NCBI RefSeq assembly: GCF_028583725.1
Contig: NZ_CP110680.1
Coordinates: 2,356,001-2,420,000, forward strand
From: Cellulomonas fimi
GTDB taxonomy: Bacteria; Actinomycetota; Actinomycetes; Actinomycetales; Cellulomonadaceae
Length of the DNA: 64,000 nucleotides
Direction of reading: 5' to 3'
Below the pieces are notes generated by a model, which was not told the DNA's origin, made no database searches, and saw only the letters and a program-made list of their open reading frames with translations. The position numbers were made by a program, and so were the translations under genes. Shown piece after piece: positions 43,516 to 53,125 of the stretch. Each line of letters opens with the position of its first letter. Within the stretch, counting starts at the first letter, position 1.

Positions 43516-44763
43516 TCAGCGGGTGCCCACGAGCGCCGGGTGCCCGGCCGGGTAGTAGGCCCGGACCCAGTCGGGGAACTCGTGCACCAGGCGGTCGTAC
43601 AGCTCGCTGTCCGCGACGGCGTCGATGTCGTCGAGCGCGAAGAACCCGGTGTTGTCGACCGCGCGGCCCCGGAGGTCGTCGAGCCGCGCGAGGATCCCGT
43701 AGCTCGAGCGGCCGAGGCCGATGAACTGCCAGAACACCGCGGCCGGGACGGCGGCGCGGATCGCGGCCTCGGTACCGCGGTTGTCGGTGACGCCGCCGTC
43801 GTGGAAGAACAGCACGAGCGTGGGCACGTCCGACGACTGGGTGGCGACGTAGCGGAGCACCTCGTCGATGGCGGCACGCTCGTTGTTGACGCCGCCCGCC
43901 TCGACGGGCCGCTTCGACGTCCAGCGCTCGAGCCACTGCGGCAGGTCCCCGACCTGGAGGTCGTCGACGCGGACGCCGCGTGCGCCCATGAGGAACATCT
44001 GCATCTCGGCGTCGTCGTCGAGCGCCGCGGCGACGGGCATGATCCGCTCGACGGCGCGCGTGAAGACGCCGTGCCGGTAGAGGCCGGCGGTCGAGCCGCT
44101 GACGTCGAGCACGCCGATGACGCGGGCGCGCAGCCCGGACGCGCCCTTCTTCTCGAGGGAGACCGTCACGAGCTTCTTGCGCAGGTCGAGCGTCTCGCGC
44201 ATCTGCGGGGGCAGCTTCTCGGCGCCCTTCGTCAGGGACACGGCGGGCTCGGGCGTCGGTGCGGGGGCGGCGGGGGCCGACGGCTCGTCGGCCACGTCGA
44301 CGCCGAAGTCGCGGGCGAGACCCGCGAGGCCGTCGGCGTAGCCCTGGCCGACGGCGCGGACCTTCCACGCGTCGCCGCGCCGGTAGACCTCGCACAGGAC
44401 GAGCGCGGTCTCGGTGGACAGGCCGTCGGGCGCGTAGTGCGCGACGAGGGGCCCGGCGGTGAGCGTGAGGCTCACGCCGCCGACCGTGGCGAACGTGTGC
44501 CCGTCGGTCGCGGGCGACGCGACGAGGACGACGCGGTCGGCGCCCGGGCGCAGCGACCCGAGCGTGAGGTCGAGGGTGCGGCCCGTCAGCCGGGCCCCCG
44601 GTGCCTCGGTCTGGTTGTAGAACACCATGTCGGCGTCGCTGCTGACCGTGCCCGACGCGTCGAGCACGAGCGCGGTGAGGTCGACCGCCCCGGCCACCTC
44701 GACGCGGACGGCGGTGCCGGGCAGTGGGACGTTCTGGCCGGCGGACAGCGTGGTGTCGGACAT
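43516..44763 (-). CDS. TerD-vWA fusion protein (TerF-like)
   Basis: 415 residues. An N-terminal TerD-type domain (1-165: LDASGTVSSDADMVFYNQ, ALVLCEVYRRGDAWKVRAVGQG) has calcium-binding Asp clusters. After an Ala/Pro linker comes a C-terminal vWA domain (215-410) with the MIDAS motif VLDVSGSTAG and the TerF-type segments VFWQFIGLGRSSYGIL and FFALDDID. TerD proteins belong to tellurite and envelope-stress systems. No other ter gene is visible, so it stands alone here. ATG at 44763. Confidence 0.87.
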   Translation of the reverse strand: MSDTTLSAGQNVPLPGTAVRVEVAGAVDLTALVLDASGTVSSDADMVFYNQTEAPGARLTGRTLDLTLGSLRPGADRVVLVASPATDGHTFATVGGVSLTLTAGPLVAHYAPDGLSTETALVLCEVYRRGDAWKVRAVGQGYADGLAGLARDFGVDVADEPSAPAAPAPTPEPAVSLTKGAEKLPPQMRETLDLRKKLVTVSLEKKGASGLRARVIGVLDVSGSTAGLYRHGVFTRAVERIMPVAAALDDDAEMQMFLMGARGVRVDDLQVGDLPQWLERWTSKRPVEAGGVNNERAAIDEVLRYVATQSSDVPTLVLFFHDGGVTDNRGTEAAIRAAVPAAVFWQFIGLGRSSYGILARLDDLRGRAVDNTGFFALDDIDAVADSELYDRLVHEFPDWVRAYYPAGHPALVGTR

Positions 44764-44902
44764 GGGGTCCTCTCGGTCGTCGACGGTCGTGCGCTGCGGC
44801 ACGGGGGCCGGGCACGCCCCCGAGGGTAGGGCGCGCACGTGCCCGACCAGCGGTGTTCCGTGGCGCGTCACCCGTGCCGCGCGCGTCGGGTGGCACCGCG
44901 AC

Positions 44903-44932
44903 GGGCCGGGCGGGAGGAGTCCCGCCCGGCCC
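44903..44932 (-). terminator. Hairpin after the small secreted protein gene
   Basis: A perfect 13-bp stem (44903-44915 with 44920-44932) with a 4-nt loop lies 12 bp beyond the stop of the minus-strand secreted protein gene. It has no T-run. Confidence 0.6.
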
Positions 44933-44944
44933 GGGGTCGTCGGC

Positions 44945-45352
44945 TCAGGCCCCGCAGTGCGTCCGGACGTAGATCGGCCAGTGGTGGTCGTAGGTGACCG
45001 GGCCGTCGTCCCAGTTGACGTCGAAGGCGATCGAGCCGGTGTACTCGTCGGCGAGCAGTCGCTGCTCGCCGGTGATCGTCCCGCCCGGCGGGAGCCGGTT
45101 CGGCAGCCCGACGAGCGGCCTGCCGGCCGGTTCGACGCGGACGTTGCCGATCGTCCCGGCGACGTCGGCGTGGCTGGTGAGCTCCCACGTGACGACCCAC
45201 CGTTCGGCGACGGGGTCGCACACGGCGAGACCGCGAACGGCGACGAAGCGGCTGCCGTCGGCGGCCGCGGGTGACGCGGCGAGCCCGGCGATCATGAGGA
45301 GGGTGACGAGTGCGACCCCGGCGCGGCGGGCGCGGGTCGGTGCGTGACGCAT
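44945..45352 (-). CDS. Small secreted protein of unknown function
   Basis: 135 residues. An Arg-rich N-terminus and hydrophobic core (AGVALVTLLMIAGLAASPAAA) form a signal peptide, with cleavage likely near residue 32. The mature beta-rich part has two cysteines, one near the start (LAVCDPV) and one near the end (RTHCGA), suggesting a disulfide. I recognise no family. ATG is preceded by GGGAGAC-like sequence. It is divergent from the GNAT gene across 255 bp in which I see no clear motif. Confidence 0.7.
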   Translation of the reverse strand: MRHAPTRARRAGVALVTLLMIAGLAASPAAADGSRFVAVRGLAVCDPVAERWVVTWELTSHADVAGTIGNVRVEPAGRPLVGLPNRLPPGGTITGEQRLLADEYTGSIAFDVNWDDGPVTYDHHWPIYVRTHCGA

Positions 45353-45607
45353 GGACGTGTCTCCCTGGACGGTGGTGTGGAGGTGGGTGTGCCGGCCGCT
45401 CGCGATCGGCCGGCACCGTGGTGGGAGCGCGCTCACGGTGCTCTTGGATGCTGGCGCCCGGACGCGCGGGGGTCAAGGTGTCCGGTGCGACCGGTCTCAC
45501 TGCGCGGGACGCACCGGCCGCGCGCGTCGGGATCGTCGCAGCACGGGCTACGGTCCTGCGGCGGGTTCCCCGGGACCGCTGGACGACGACGAGGAGGACG
45601 AGCAGCC

Positions 45608-46333
45608 GTGACGGTCGAGCCGACGACTCCCCCGCAGGCCGACGAGCACGTGCTCGACAACCCGGCCTGGCACTCGCTGGTCGGCCGGCACGCCGCGCTG
45701 TCCGAGGGGAACGCGCTGGCCCGCCGCTTCCTGCCGGACGTGTCGGTCTTCGCGGGAGTCCGGTCCTGGGAGCACCCCGACGTGTGGGACGCCGTGCTCG
45801 ACCTGGTCGGGCCCGGGGCGCTGTTCCCGTTCTCCGGCGCCGACCCGGTGCTCCCGCCGGGCTGGGAGGTCGCGAGCCGCGGGGAGGGCGTCCAGCTCGT
45901 CGAGTCCGACCGCCTGGAGACGCTCCCGGACGACGAGGCTGTCGTCCTCGGCGCGCACGACGTGCCGGAGATGCTCGACCTGGTCGCGCGGACCCAGCCC
46001 GGACCGTTCGCGCCACGCACCCACGAGCTCGGCCGGTACGTCGGTGTCCGTCGTGACGGCCGGCTCGTCGCGATGGCGGGCGAGCGGCTTCAGCCGGACG
46101 GCTGGACCGAGATCAGCGCCGTGTGCACGGACCCCGCGTTCCGCGGTCAGGGGCTCGCGACGCGCCTCGTGCTCGACGTCGCGCACCACGTCCGGGCGCG
46201 GGGCGAGCGGGCGCTGCTGCACGCGGCCGCCACGAACACCGGAGCGATCCGCATCTACGAGCGCCTCGGGTTCGACCTGCGTCGCCGGACCGCGTTCGGC
46301 GCCCTGCGCACCCCGGACCGCACGACCCGTTGA
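45608..46333 (+). CDS. GNAT-family N-acetyltransferase
   Basis: 241 residues with a GTG start. The C-terminal half has the acetyl-CoA site VCTDPAFRGQGLATRLVLDV (RxxGxG/A) and the following ATNTGAIRIYERLGFDLRRRTAF helix and strand, characteristic of FR47-type GNAT proteins. The N-terminal 110 residues are a helper domain of unknown specificity. Substrate unknown. Confidence 0.85.
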   Translation: MTVEPTTPPQADEHVLDNPAWHSLVGRHAALSEGNALARRFLPDVSVFAGVRSWEHPDVWDAVLDLVGPGALFPFSGADPVLPPGWEVASRGEGVQLVESDRLETLPDDEAVVLGAHDVPEMLDLVARTQPGPFAPRTHELGRYVGVRRDGRLVAMAGERLQPDGWTEISAVCTDPAFRGQGLATRLVLDVAHHVRARGERALLHAAATNTGAIRIYERLGFDLRRRTAFGALRTPDRTTR

Positions 46334-46381
46334 CGGCACCCGAGCACCGTCGGGCGTCCCGGCCGCGGCGCCGCCGACGGC

Positions 46382-47329
<948 letters not shown>

Positions 47330-47478
47330 CAGACCTCCTTCACCGGCCCGGTGGCCGTCCGTCGGGGCGCCGGGTGTGTGGTCGCCTCGCGCAAGGCTAG
47401 GCCGCGACGGGCGTGGCGGCGCGTCGCGTCCGCCGGCACGGCCGGGTCGGCGGGTGACGGGGCCTGTCGTGCCGCAGC

Positions 47479-48363
47479 ATGGGGCGCATGCCCGAGTCCA
47501 CGATCCACGAGCTCGAGCTCGACGTCCCGGTGCCCGGCGGGGTGCTGCACGCCTACGACACGGGTCCGGCGACCGCGCCCGACGGCCGCGCCGCGCTCCC
47601 GCTGGTGTGGTGCCACGGCACGCCGAACATCGGCGCCCCACCGCGGCCGCTCCTCGGTCCGGCGGCGCGCCTGGGCCTGCGTCTCGTCTCGTACGACCGG
47701 CCCGGCTACGGCGGTTCCACGCCGCGGCCCGATCGCACCGTCGGTTCCGCCGCGGGCGACGTCGCCGCGGTCCTCGACGCGCTCGGGCTCGACCGGTGCG
47801 CGGTCGTCGGCCACTCGGGCGGCGGCCCGCACGCGCTGGCCTGCGCGGCGCTGCTGCCGGGACGCGTGGTCGCGGCGGTCAGCGGTGCCGGGCTCGCCCC
47901 GGCCGACGCCGACGGGATCGACTGGTTCGACGGCATGGCCGCGTCGGGAGTCGCGTCGCTGCGCGCGGCCGCCGCAGGCCGGGCGGCGAAGGAGCACCAC
48001 GAGCGCACCGCTCCCCCGTACGACCCGGAGTTCACCGCGTCCGACCTCGAGGCGCTGCACGGCCACTGGGCGTGGTTCGACGAGGTCGTGGGGCCTGCCG
48101 CGGCGCAGGGACCCGCGCCGCTCGTCGACGACGACCTCGCGTACGTGACGCCGTGGGGCTTCGACCCGCGTGACGTGCACGTGCCCGTCCTCCTGCTGCA
48201 CGGGGCCGACGACCGCGTCGTGCCCGTCGCGCACGCCCGCTGGCTCGCCGACCGGCTGCCGGACGCCGAGCTGCGCGTCGTGTCCGGCGCCGGGCACATC
48301 GCGGTGCTCACGGCCGCACCGGACGCGCTGCGCTGGGTCGCGGACCACCGTCCCGCCGGCTGA
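47479..48363 (+). CDS. Alpha/beta hydrolase
   Basis: 294 residues. Oxyanion-region HGTPN, nucleophile Ser in VVGHSGGGPHAL, acid Asp in HGADDRVVPVAHA and His in GAGHIAVLTA complete the triad. A helical cap lies between. It has no signal peptide. The substrate cannot be told from sequence. Either ATG at 47479 or 47488 could be the start; neither has a strong ribosome site. Confidence 0.82.
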   Translation: MGRMPESTIHELELDVPVPGGVLHAYDTGPATAPDGRAALPLVWCHGTPNIGAPPRPLLGPAARLGLRLVSYDRPGYGGSTPRPDRTVGSAAGDVAAVLDALGLDRCAVVGHSGGGPHALACAALLPGRVVAAVSGAGLAPADADGIDWFDGMAASGVASLRAAAAGRAAKEHHERTAPPYDPEFTASDLEALHGHWAWFDEVVGPAAAQGPAPLVDDDLAYVTPWGFDPRDVHVPVLLLHGADDRVVPVAHARWLADRLPDAELRVVSGAGHIAVLTAAPDALRWVADHRPAG

Positions 48364-48457
48364 CGCGGCACCGTCGCCGCGCTCGGGCGCCTCGCCGGGC
48401 GCGGGTCCGCCCCGCCAGGCACGCACGGCCTGCCGGGGCGGCGTCCGCGGACCGGGC

Positions 48458-49360
48458 TCAGGCCGCGGTCGTGGTGCCCCCGGGCGGGGCGATGGTGAAC
48501 GGCTGCTGCCCGACGAACGCGTCGTCACGCGCGCCCATCGGGAAGAAGTTCGGCTGCTGCCGGGACGGCATCTGGTCGAGGACCTTGCGGTGCAGGTCGG
48601 CGTACGTGCCGGAGAAGCTGCCCTCGTCCCACACGCGCAGCAGCGTCCCGGTGAACTCGCCGTTGACGGGACCGTCGTACGAGTACTGGTCGTCCTGGCA
48701 GCCGGAGATGAGCAGCACCGACGCGGCGACGTCCTCGTCGGTGGTCGGGCCCGCGAGCGACTGCACGAACTCGTACGTGGTGCGGCGTGTCTTGTCGTCC
48801 TTCTCCGCGACGCCCCGCGGCATGACGCGCGCGACGGCCTCCGGCGGCAGCACGGCGGGCGGGCCCCCGCGGGCGCCCGGCTCCAGGCCGAGGTCGCGCT
48901 CACGTTCCTGCTGCAGCAGCGCGTCGCGCTCGACGTCCCGGACCACCGAACCGCTGTGGCAGCTGTCGCTGAGCACGAGCACCCGGACGCCCGGCGCGAA
49001 CTGCGCGTACATGCGCCGCAGCTCGTCGTCGAGGACCTGGCGGTCGAACAGGACCCACGTCTCGTCCTGCTGGTCCGGCTCGTCGCCGTCGATGTCGGCC
49101 ACCTGGCCGCCGTGGCCCGAGTACGTGAACAGGACGAGATCGCCGGCGACGGCCTTGCGCGCGTACGCGCCCATCTGCGTGATCACGGCCTGCGACGTCG
49201 CGGCCGCGTCGAGCAGCTGCACGGGCTCGAACCCCGTGGCGGTCGCGAGCCGCAGCATCGCGTTCGCGTCGTTCACGCACCCGTTGAGCTTGCCGTCCCA
49301 GCCGCCGTAGGCGTCGGGGTCCACCCGGTTGAGCCCGATGTGCAGCGAGTAGCCGGTCAT
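48458..49360 (-). CDS. Caspase-like (peptidase C14, metacaspase-type) protein
   Basis: 300 residues consisting of a single caspase-fold domain. It begins YSLHIGLNRVDP and LNGCVNDANAM. Catalytic His83 is in LFTYSGHGGQVAD and Cys134 in VLVLSDSCHSGS. A C-terminal strand LLISGCQDDQ is also typical. It has no signal peptide, death-fold, WD40, TIR or membrane region, so it is a stand-alone orthocaspase-like enzyme. Metacaspases cut after Arg or Lys; the acidic pocket expected for that is not verified here. It is divergent from a secreted HAF-repeat gene. No neighbouring sensor is evident. Confidence 0.85.
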   Translation of the reverse strand: MTGYSLHIGLNRVDPDAYGGWDGKLNGCVNDANAMLRLATATGFEPVQLLDAAATSQAVITQMGAYARKAVAGDLVLFTYSGHGGQVADIDGDEPDQQDETWVLFDRQVLDDELRRMYAQFAPGVRVLVLSDSCHSGSVVRDVERDALLQQERERDLGLEPGARGGPPAVLPPEAVARVMPRGVAEKDDKTRRTTYEFVQSLAGPTTDEDVAASVLLISGCQDDQYSYDGPVNGEFTGTLLRVWDEGSFSGTYADLHRKVLDQMPSRQQPNFFPMGARDDAFVGQQPFTIAPPGGTTTAA

Positions 49361-49591
49361 GGTCGTCGTCCCCCTCGTCGAGTTCCTGCACCGGCCAGCG
49401 TCCCACCGTCGCCGGGGCGGGTCCAGACGCTTTGTCCCGATTTCGCCCACTTCTCGCCCGCCCTCGGCCACGACCAGGTGAACTTTCGTCGTGACGGTTG
49501 TGCAGGCCCCGCTGACCCGCGCAGCATTCGGGGTGCGCCCGGCAACCCGGAGGACACCGGCGGCTCCGTGGCGCCCACGTCAGGGGGAACG

Positions 49592-50578
49592 ATGCCTCAG
49601 CCGCAGCGCACCACGCTGCCCGCGCCACCCGCCCGCCGCCGGCGCGCCCGCGGGGCGCTCGCCGCGCTCGCCGCCGCGTCCGCGCTGGCCGTGACGCTTC
49701 CGGCACCCGCCGGCGCGTCCTCGCCCGAGGTCCGCCCGCTCGGCGTCGACGAGTGCGCCGTCGACGTCAACGCCCACGGCGTCGTGCTCACCGACACCCA
49801 CCTCGTCGACCGCGGCCGGGTCCTCCCCCTCCCCGGCGGCCTCACGTCCGGCGTCGCCCTCAACGACCGCGGCCAGGTGGCCGGGCTCGTCGACGGGCAC
49901 GCCGCGTTCTGGGACGGGCGGCGCCTGCACCGCATCGGCGTGGTCGACCCCGCCGACACGTTCGAGGCCGTCTCCTCGGTCAGCGGTCGCGGCGAGGTGG
50001 TCGGCACCTCCGGGACGTTCGGCGGCGAGCGGCACGCGTGGCGGTGGCGCGACGGCGTGCTCACCCCGCTCCCCGGCCTCGGGGGCTCGACCGGCGCGAA
50101 CGACGTCAACGACGCCGGGCAGGTCGTCGGCGACGCATGGCTCGGGGCCCGGCAGGTGCCGGTCCGCTGGGAGCCCGACGGCACGCTCACCACGCTCCCG
50201 ACGCTCGGCGACGGCACCGGTGACGCGCTCGCCGCGGCGCTCGACTCCAAGGGCCGCTCCGCGGGGTACTCCTACACCGACGGCGCCATGCACGCCGCGC
50301 GCTGGTCCGCGGACACCGCCGTGACGGACGTCTCCGTCCCCGGCCACGGGTTCAGCATCGTCGCCGACCTCAACGACCGCGGGGTCGCGGTCGGCAGCAC
50401 CGTCCCGCCCGGCCTGCCCCAGCACGGGTTCGTGCAGCAGCCCGGAGCCCCGGTCCGGCTCGTCAGCCCGCCCGACGGCGCCGACGCGCTCGTGCTGTCG
50501 GCCGTCAACGAGCTCGGCCTGGCCGTCGGGTGCGTCGTCGACGACGACGGCCTCCACGCCGTGAGCTGGCGCGGCTGA
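49592..50578 (+). CDS. Secreted HAF-repeat beta-propeller-like protein
   Basis: 328 residues. It has a twin-Arg/Arg-rich signal peptide (residues 1-43, core GALAALAAASALAVTLP, end GASS). The rest is made of about six repeats of the type INxxGQVVG...xHAxxW, e.g. ALNDRGQVAGLVDGHAAFW and DVNDAGQVVGDAW. This is the HAF family of extracellular repeats. Two cysteines may bridge the first and last blade. Ligand unknown. ATG with AGGGGGAAC upstream. Confidence 0.8.
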   Translation: MPQPQRTTLPAPPARRRRARGALAALAAASALAVTLPAPAGASSPEVRPLGVDECAVDVNAHGVVLTDTHLVDRGRVLPLPGGLTSGVALNDRGQVAGLVDGHAAFWDGRRLHRIGVVDPADTFEAVSSVSGRGEVVGTSGTFGGERHAWRWRDGVLTPLPGLGGSTGANDVNDAGQVVGDAWLGARQVPVRWEPDGTLTTLPTLGDGTGDALAAALDSKGRSAGYSYTDGAMHAARWSADTAVTDVSVPGHGFSIVADLNDRGVAVGSTVPPGLPQHGFVQQPGAPVRLVSPPDGADALVLSAVNELGLAVGCVVDDDGLHAVSWRG

Positions 50579-50589
50579 CCGCACCCGCG

Positions 50590-51498
50590 TCAGCGGACCC
50601 GGCGGCGAGGCGGGAGCGGCACACGGTCGAGGTCGTCCACCGCCAACACCGCGGTGCCGCCAGGACGGTGCGACGTCGCCGCGGCGGCCCGCGCCTGCTC
50701 GACCAGCCGCGTCACGTCCGTGTACCGCGACGAGAAGTGCGTGAGGACCAGCGTCCCCACCCCGGCCGCCCCGCCGAGCGCGCCCGCCTGCCCCGCGGTC
50801 AGGTGGAGGTGCTCGCGCGCGAGCGCGACGTCCTCGTCCGCGTACGTCGACTCGGCGACGAGCAGGTCGACACCCTGCGCGAGGGCGAGCGCGCCGTCGC
50901 ACGGCGCCGTGTCCATGACGAACGCGAACGACTGCCCGCGCCGCGGGACGCTCACGTCCTCGACCCGCACGTCCCCGAGCCGCCCTCGCTCGAGCAGCAC
51001 GCCGACGTCGGGGCCGCGCACCCCGGCCGCAGCGAGCCTGGCCGGCAGCAGCGTCCGCCCGTCCGGCTCCGTCAGCCGGTACCCGAACGTGTCCACGCGG
51101 TGCCGCAGCGGCTCGACCCGCAGACCGGGCGCCACCTCCCCTGCCGCGCGGTGCGGGCGCAGCCGCACGTCCACCCCGGGGCGCGCCAGCGCGACCAGCG
51201 CGCGCACCACCGGGTCCGCCGACGCCGGGTAGTGCACCGGCACCGGGTGCCCGACACCGTCCAGCGACATCCGCGACAGGATGCCGGGAAGCCCGAACGT
51301 GTGGTCGCCGTGCGCGTGCGTCAGGCAGATGCGGGTGACGGCCGACGACGCCACCCCGGCGAGCAGCAGCTGCCGCTGCGTGCCCTCGCCCGGGTCGAGC
51401 AGGAGACCCTGGTCGTCCCAGCGCAGCAGGTAGCCGTTGTGGTTCCGCGTGCGCGTCGGCGCCTGCGACGCCGTCCCCAGCACCACGAGCTCGCGCAC
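50590..51498 (-). CDS. rnz: Ribonuclease Z (tRNA 3'-processing, metallo-beta-lactamase fold)
   Basis: 302 residues. LGTASQAPTRTRNHNGYLL at the start and the zinc motif LTHAHGDHTFGLPG are diagnostic of the RNase Z group. DTAPCDGAL, AESTYADED, HLTAGQAG and VLTHFSSRY supply later zinc ligands. The enzyme trims tRNA precursors after the discriminator base, which fits a genome whose tRNA here lacks encoded CCA. GTG start with GAGAGGAG upstream. A 16-bp hairpin separates it from pyk. Confidence 0.92.
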   Translation of the reverse strand: MRELVVLGTASQAPTRTRNHNGYLLRWDDQGLLLDPGEGTQRQLLLAGVASSAVTRICLTHAHGDHTFGLPGILSRMSLDGVGHPVPVHYPASADPVVRALVALARPGVDVRLRPHRAAGEVAPGLRVEPLRHRVDTFGYRLTEPDGRTLLPARLAAAGVRGPDVGVLLERGRLGDVRVEDVSVPRRGQSFAFVMDTAPCDGALALAQGVDLLVAESTYADEDVALAREHLHLTAGQAGALGGAAGVGTLVLTHFSSRYTDVTRLVEQARAAAATSHRPGGTAVLAVDDLDRVPLPPRRRVR

Positions 51499-51518
51499 CG
51501 CGCTCCTCTCGCCAGGAC

Positions 51519-51554
51519 GACGAACGGGCCCCGGATCACCGGGGCCCGTTCGTC
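51519..51554 (-). terminator. Terminator of pyk
   Basis: A perfect 16-bp stem (51519-51534 with 51539-51554) with loop ATCA begins 40 bp beyond the pyk stop, between pyk and rnz. It has no T-run on the minus strand. Confidence 0.7.
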
Positions 51555-51593
51555 CAGCTCCTCGGCACCTCGGGTGCCGTCGGACGTCGTGCG

Positions 51594-53030
51594 TCAGGCG
51601 ACGCGACCGCCCGGGTTCTCCTCGTCGCCGATCTTGTGCACGACGATCGAGTTCGTCGACCCGACGACGCCGACCGGCGCACCCGAGACCACGACGACGT
51701 AGTCGCCGACCTCGGCCAGGCCGTTCGCGCGGAGCGTCTGGTCCACCTGCGCGACCATGTGGTCCGTGCTCTCGACCGTGGGCACCTGGTAGGTCTGCGT
51801 GCCCCAGCTCAGCGACAGGACGTTGCGCACCGACTCGACCGGCGTGAACGCGAGCAGCGGGATCGACGAGCGCAGCCGCGACATGCGGCGGGCCGAGTCA
51901 CCGGACTGCGTGAACGTCACGAGGTACTTCACGCCGAGCGTCTCGCCGATCTCGGCGGCCGCGCGCGTGATCGCACCGCCGCGCGTGTGCGGGGTCGACC
52001 CGAGCGGCGCGATGCGCTCCCGGCCGAGCTCCTCGGTCGCCTCGATGATGCGGGCCATCGTGCGGACCGTCTCGATCGGGTAGTCGCCGACGCTCGTCTC
52101 GCCCGAGAGCATGACCGCGTCCGCGCCGTCGAGCACCGCGTTCGCGCAGTCCGAGGTCTCGGCGCGCGTCGGGCGGGGGTTCGTCGTCATCGACTCGAGG
52201 ACCTGCGTCGCGACGATGACCGGCTTCGCGTTGCGGCGGGCCAGCTCGACCGCGCGCTTCTGCACGAGCGGCACCTGCTCGAGCGGCAGCTCGACGCCCA
52301 GGTCGCCGCGGGCGACCATGATGCCGTCGAACGCCGCGACGATCTCGGCGAGGTTGTCGACGGCCTGCGGCTTCTCGATCTTGGCGACGACCGGGACGAC
52401 CCGGCCCTCCTCCTCCATGATCCGGCGGACGTCGTCGTAGTCCTTGGCGTTGCGCACGAAGGACAGCGCGATGATGTCGGCGCCGATCTGGATCGCCCAG
52501 CGCAGGTCGGCCTCGTCCTTGTCGCTCATCGCGGGGACGGACACCGCGACGCCCGGCAGGTTCAGGCCCTTGTTGTTCGAGACCGGACCCGGGACCTCGA
52601 CGCGCGTGATGACGTCGTTGCCCTCGACCGCCGTGACGCGGACGAGGACCTTGCCGTCGTCGATGAGGATCGGGTCGCCGGGCGAGACGTCGCCCACGAG
52701 GCCCTTGAACGTCGTCGAGACGCGGTCCTTGGTGCCCTCGATGTCGTCCGTCGTGATCGTGAACACGTCGCCGACGGCCAGGTCGTGGCGACCCTCGATG
52801 AAGCGGCCGAGACGGATCTTCGGGCCCTGCAGGTCGACGAGGACCGCGACCGAGCGACCCGAGGCCTTCGACGCCGCGCGCACGTTGTCGTAGACCTTCT
52901 TGTGCGCCTCGGTGTCGCCGTGGCTGCGGTTGATCCGTGCGACGTCCATCCCGGCGTCGACGAGGGCCTGGATCTGCTCGGCGGACTCCGTCGCGGGTCC
53001 GATGGTGCAGACGATCTTTGCTCTACGCAT
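51594..53030 (-). CDS. pyk: Pyruvate kinase
   Basis: 478 residues, full family length. RRAKIVCTIGPATES at the start, NRSHGD, DLQGPKIRLG, the active-site block VVAKIEKPQAVDN, GIMVARGDLGVELP, VIVATQVLESM and AVMLSGETSVGDYP are all present. The C-terminal allosteric domain (TRGGAITRAAAEIGE) is complete. It converts phosphoenolpyruvate and ADP to pyruvate and ATP. It is transcribed alone, 95 bp after gltD's end on the same strand orientation. Confidence 0.97.
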   Translation of the reverse strand: MRRAKIVCTIGPATESAEQIQALVDAGMDVARINRSHGDTEAHKKVYDNVRAASKASGRSVAVLVDLQGPKIRLGRFIEGRHDLAVGDVFTITTDDIEGTKDRVSTTFKGLVGDVSPGDPILIDDGKVLVRVTAVEGNDVITRVEVPGPVSNNKGLNLPGVAVSVPAMSDKDEADLRWAIQIGADIIALSFVRNAKDYDDVRRIMEEEGRVVPVVAKIEKPQAVDNLAEIVAAFDGIMVARGDLGVELPLEQVPLVQKRAVELARRNAKPVIVATQVLESMTTNPRPTRAETSDCANAVLDGADAVMLSGETSVGDYPIETVRTMARIIEATEELGRERIAPLGSTPHTRGGAITRAAAEIGETLGVKYLVTFTQSGDSARRMSRLRSSIPLLAFTPVESVRNVLSLSWGTQTYQVPTVESTDHMVAQVDQTLRANGLAEVGDYVVVVSGAPVGVVGSTNSIVVHKIGDEENPGGRVA

Positions 53031-53125
53031 GGCTCGAGCCTATGCCTTCCTGGTGGGCGTGGTCGGACCAACGTCCCGGTGGAGGCACTGGCGCCGACCG
53101 GTACAACGTGGCGGTCCTGGTGGGG

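Noticed and set aside
47479..48363. Haloalkane dehalogenase or lipase assignment
   Set aside because: The triad is clear, but nothing in the cap or the neighbours points to a specific substrate, so it is left as an alpha/beta hydrolase.
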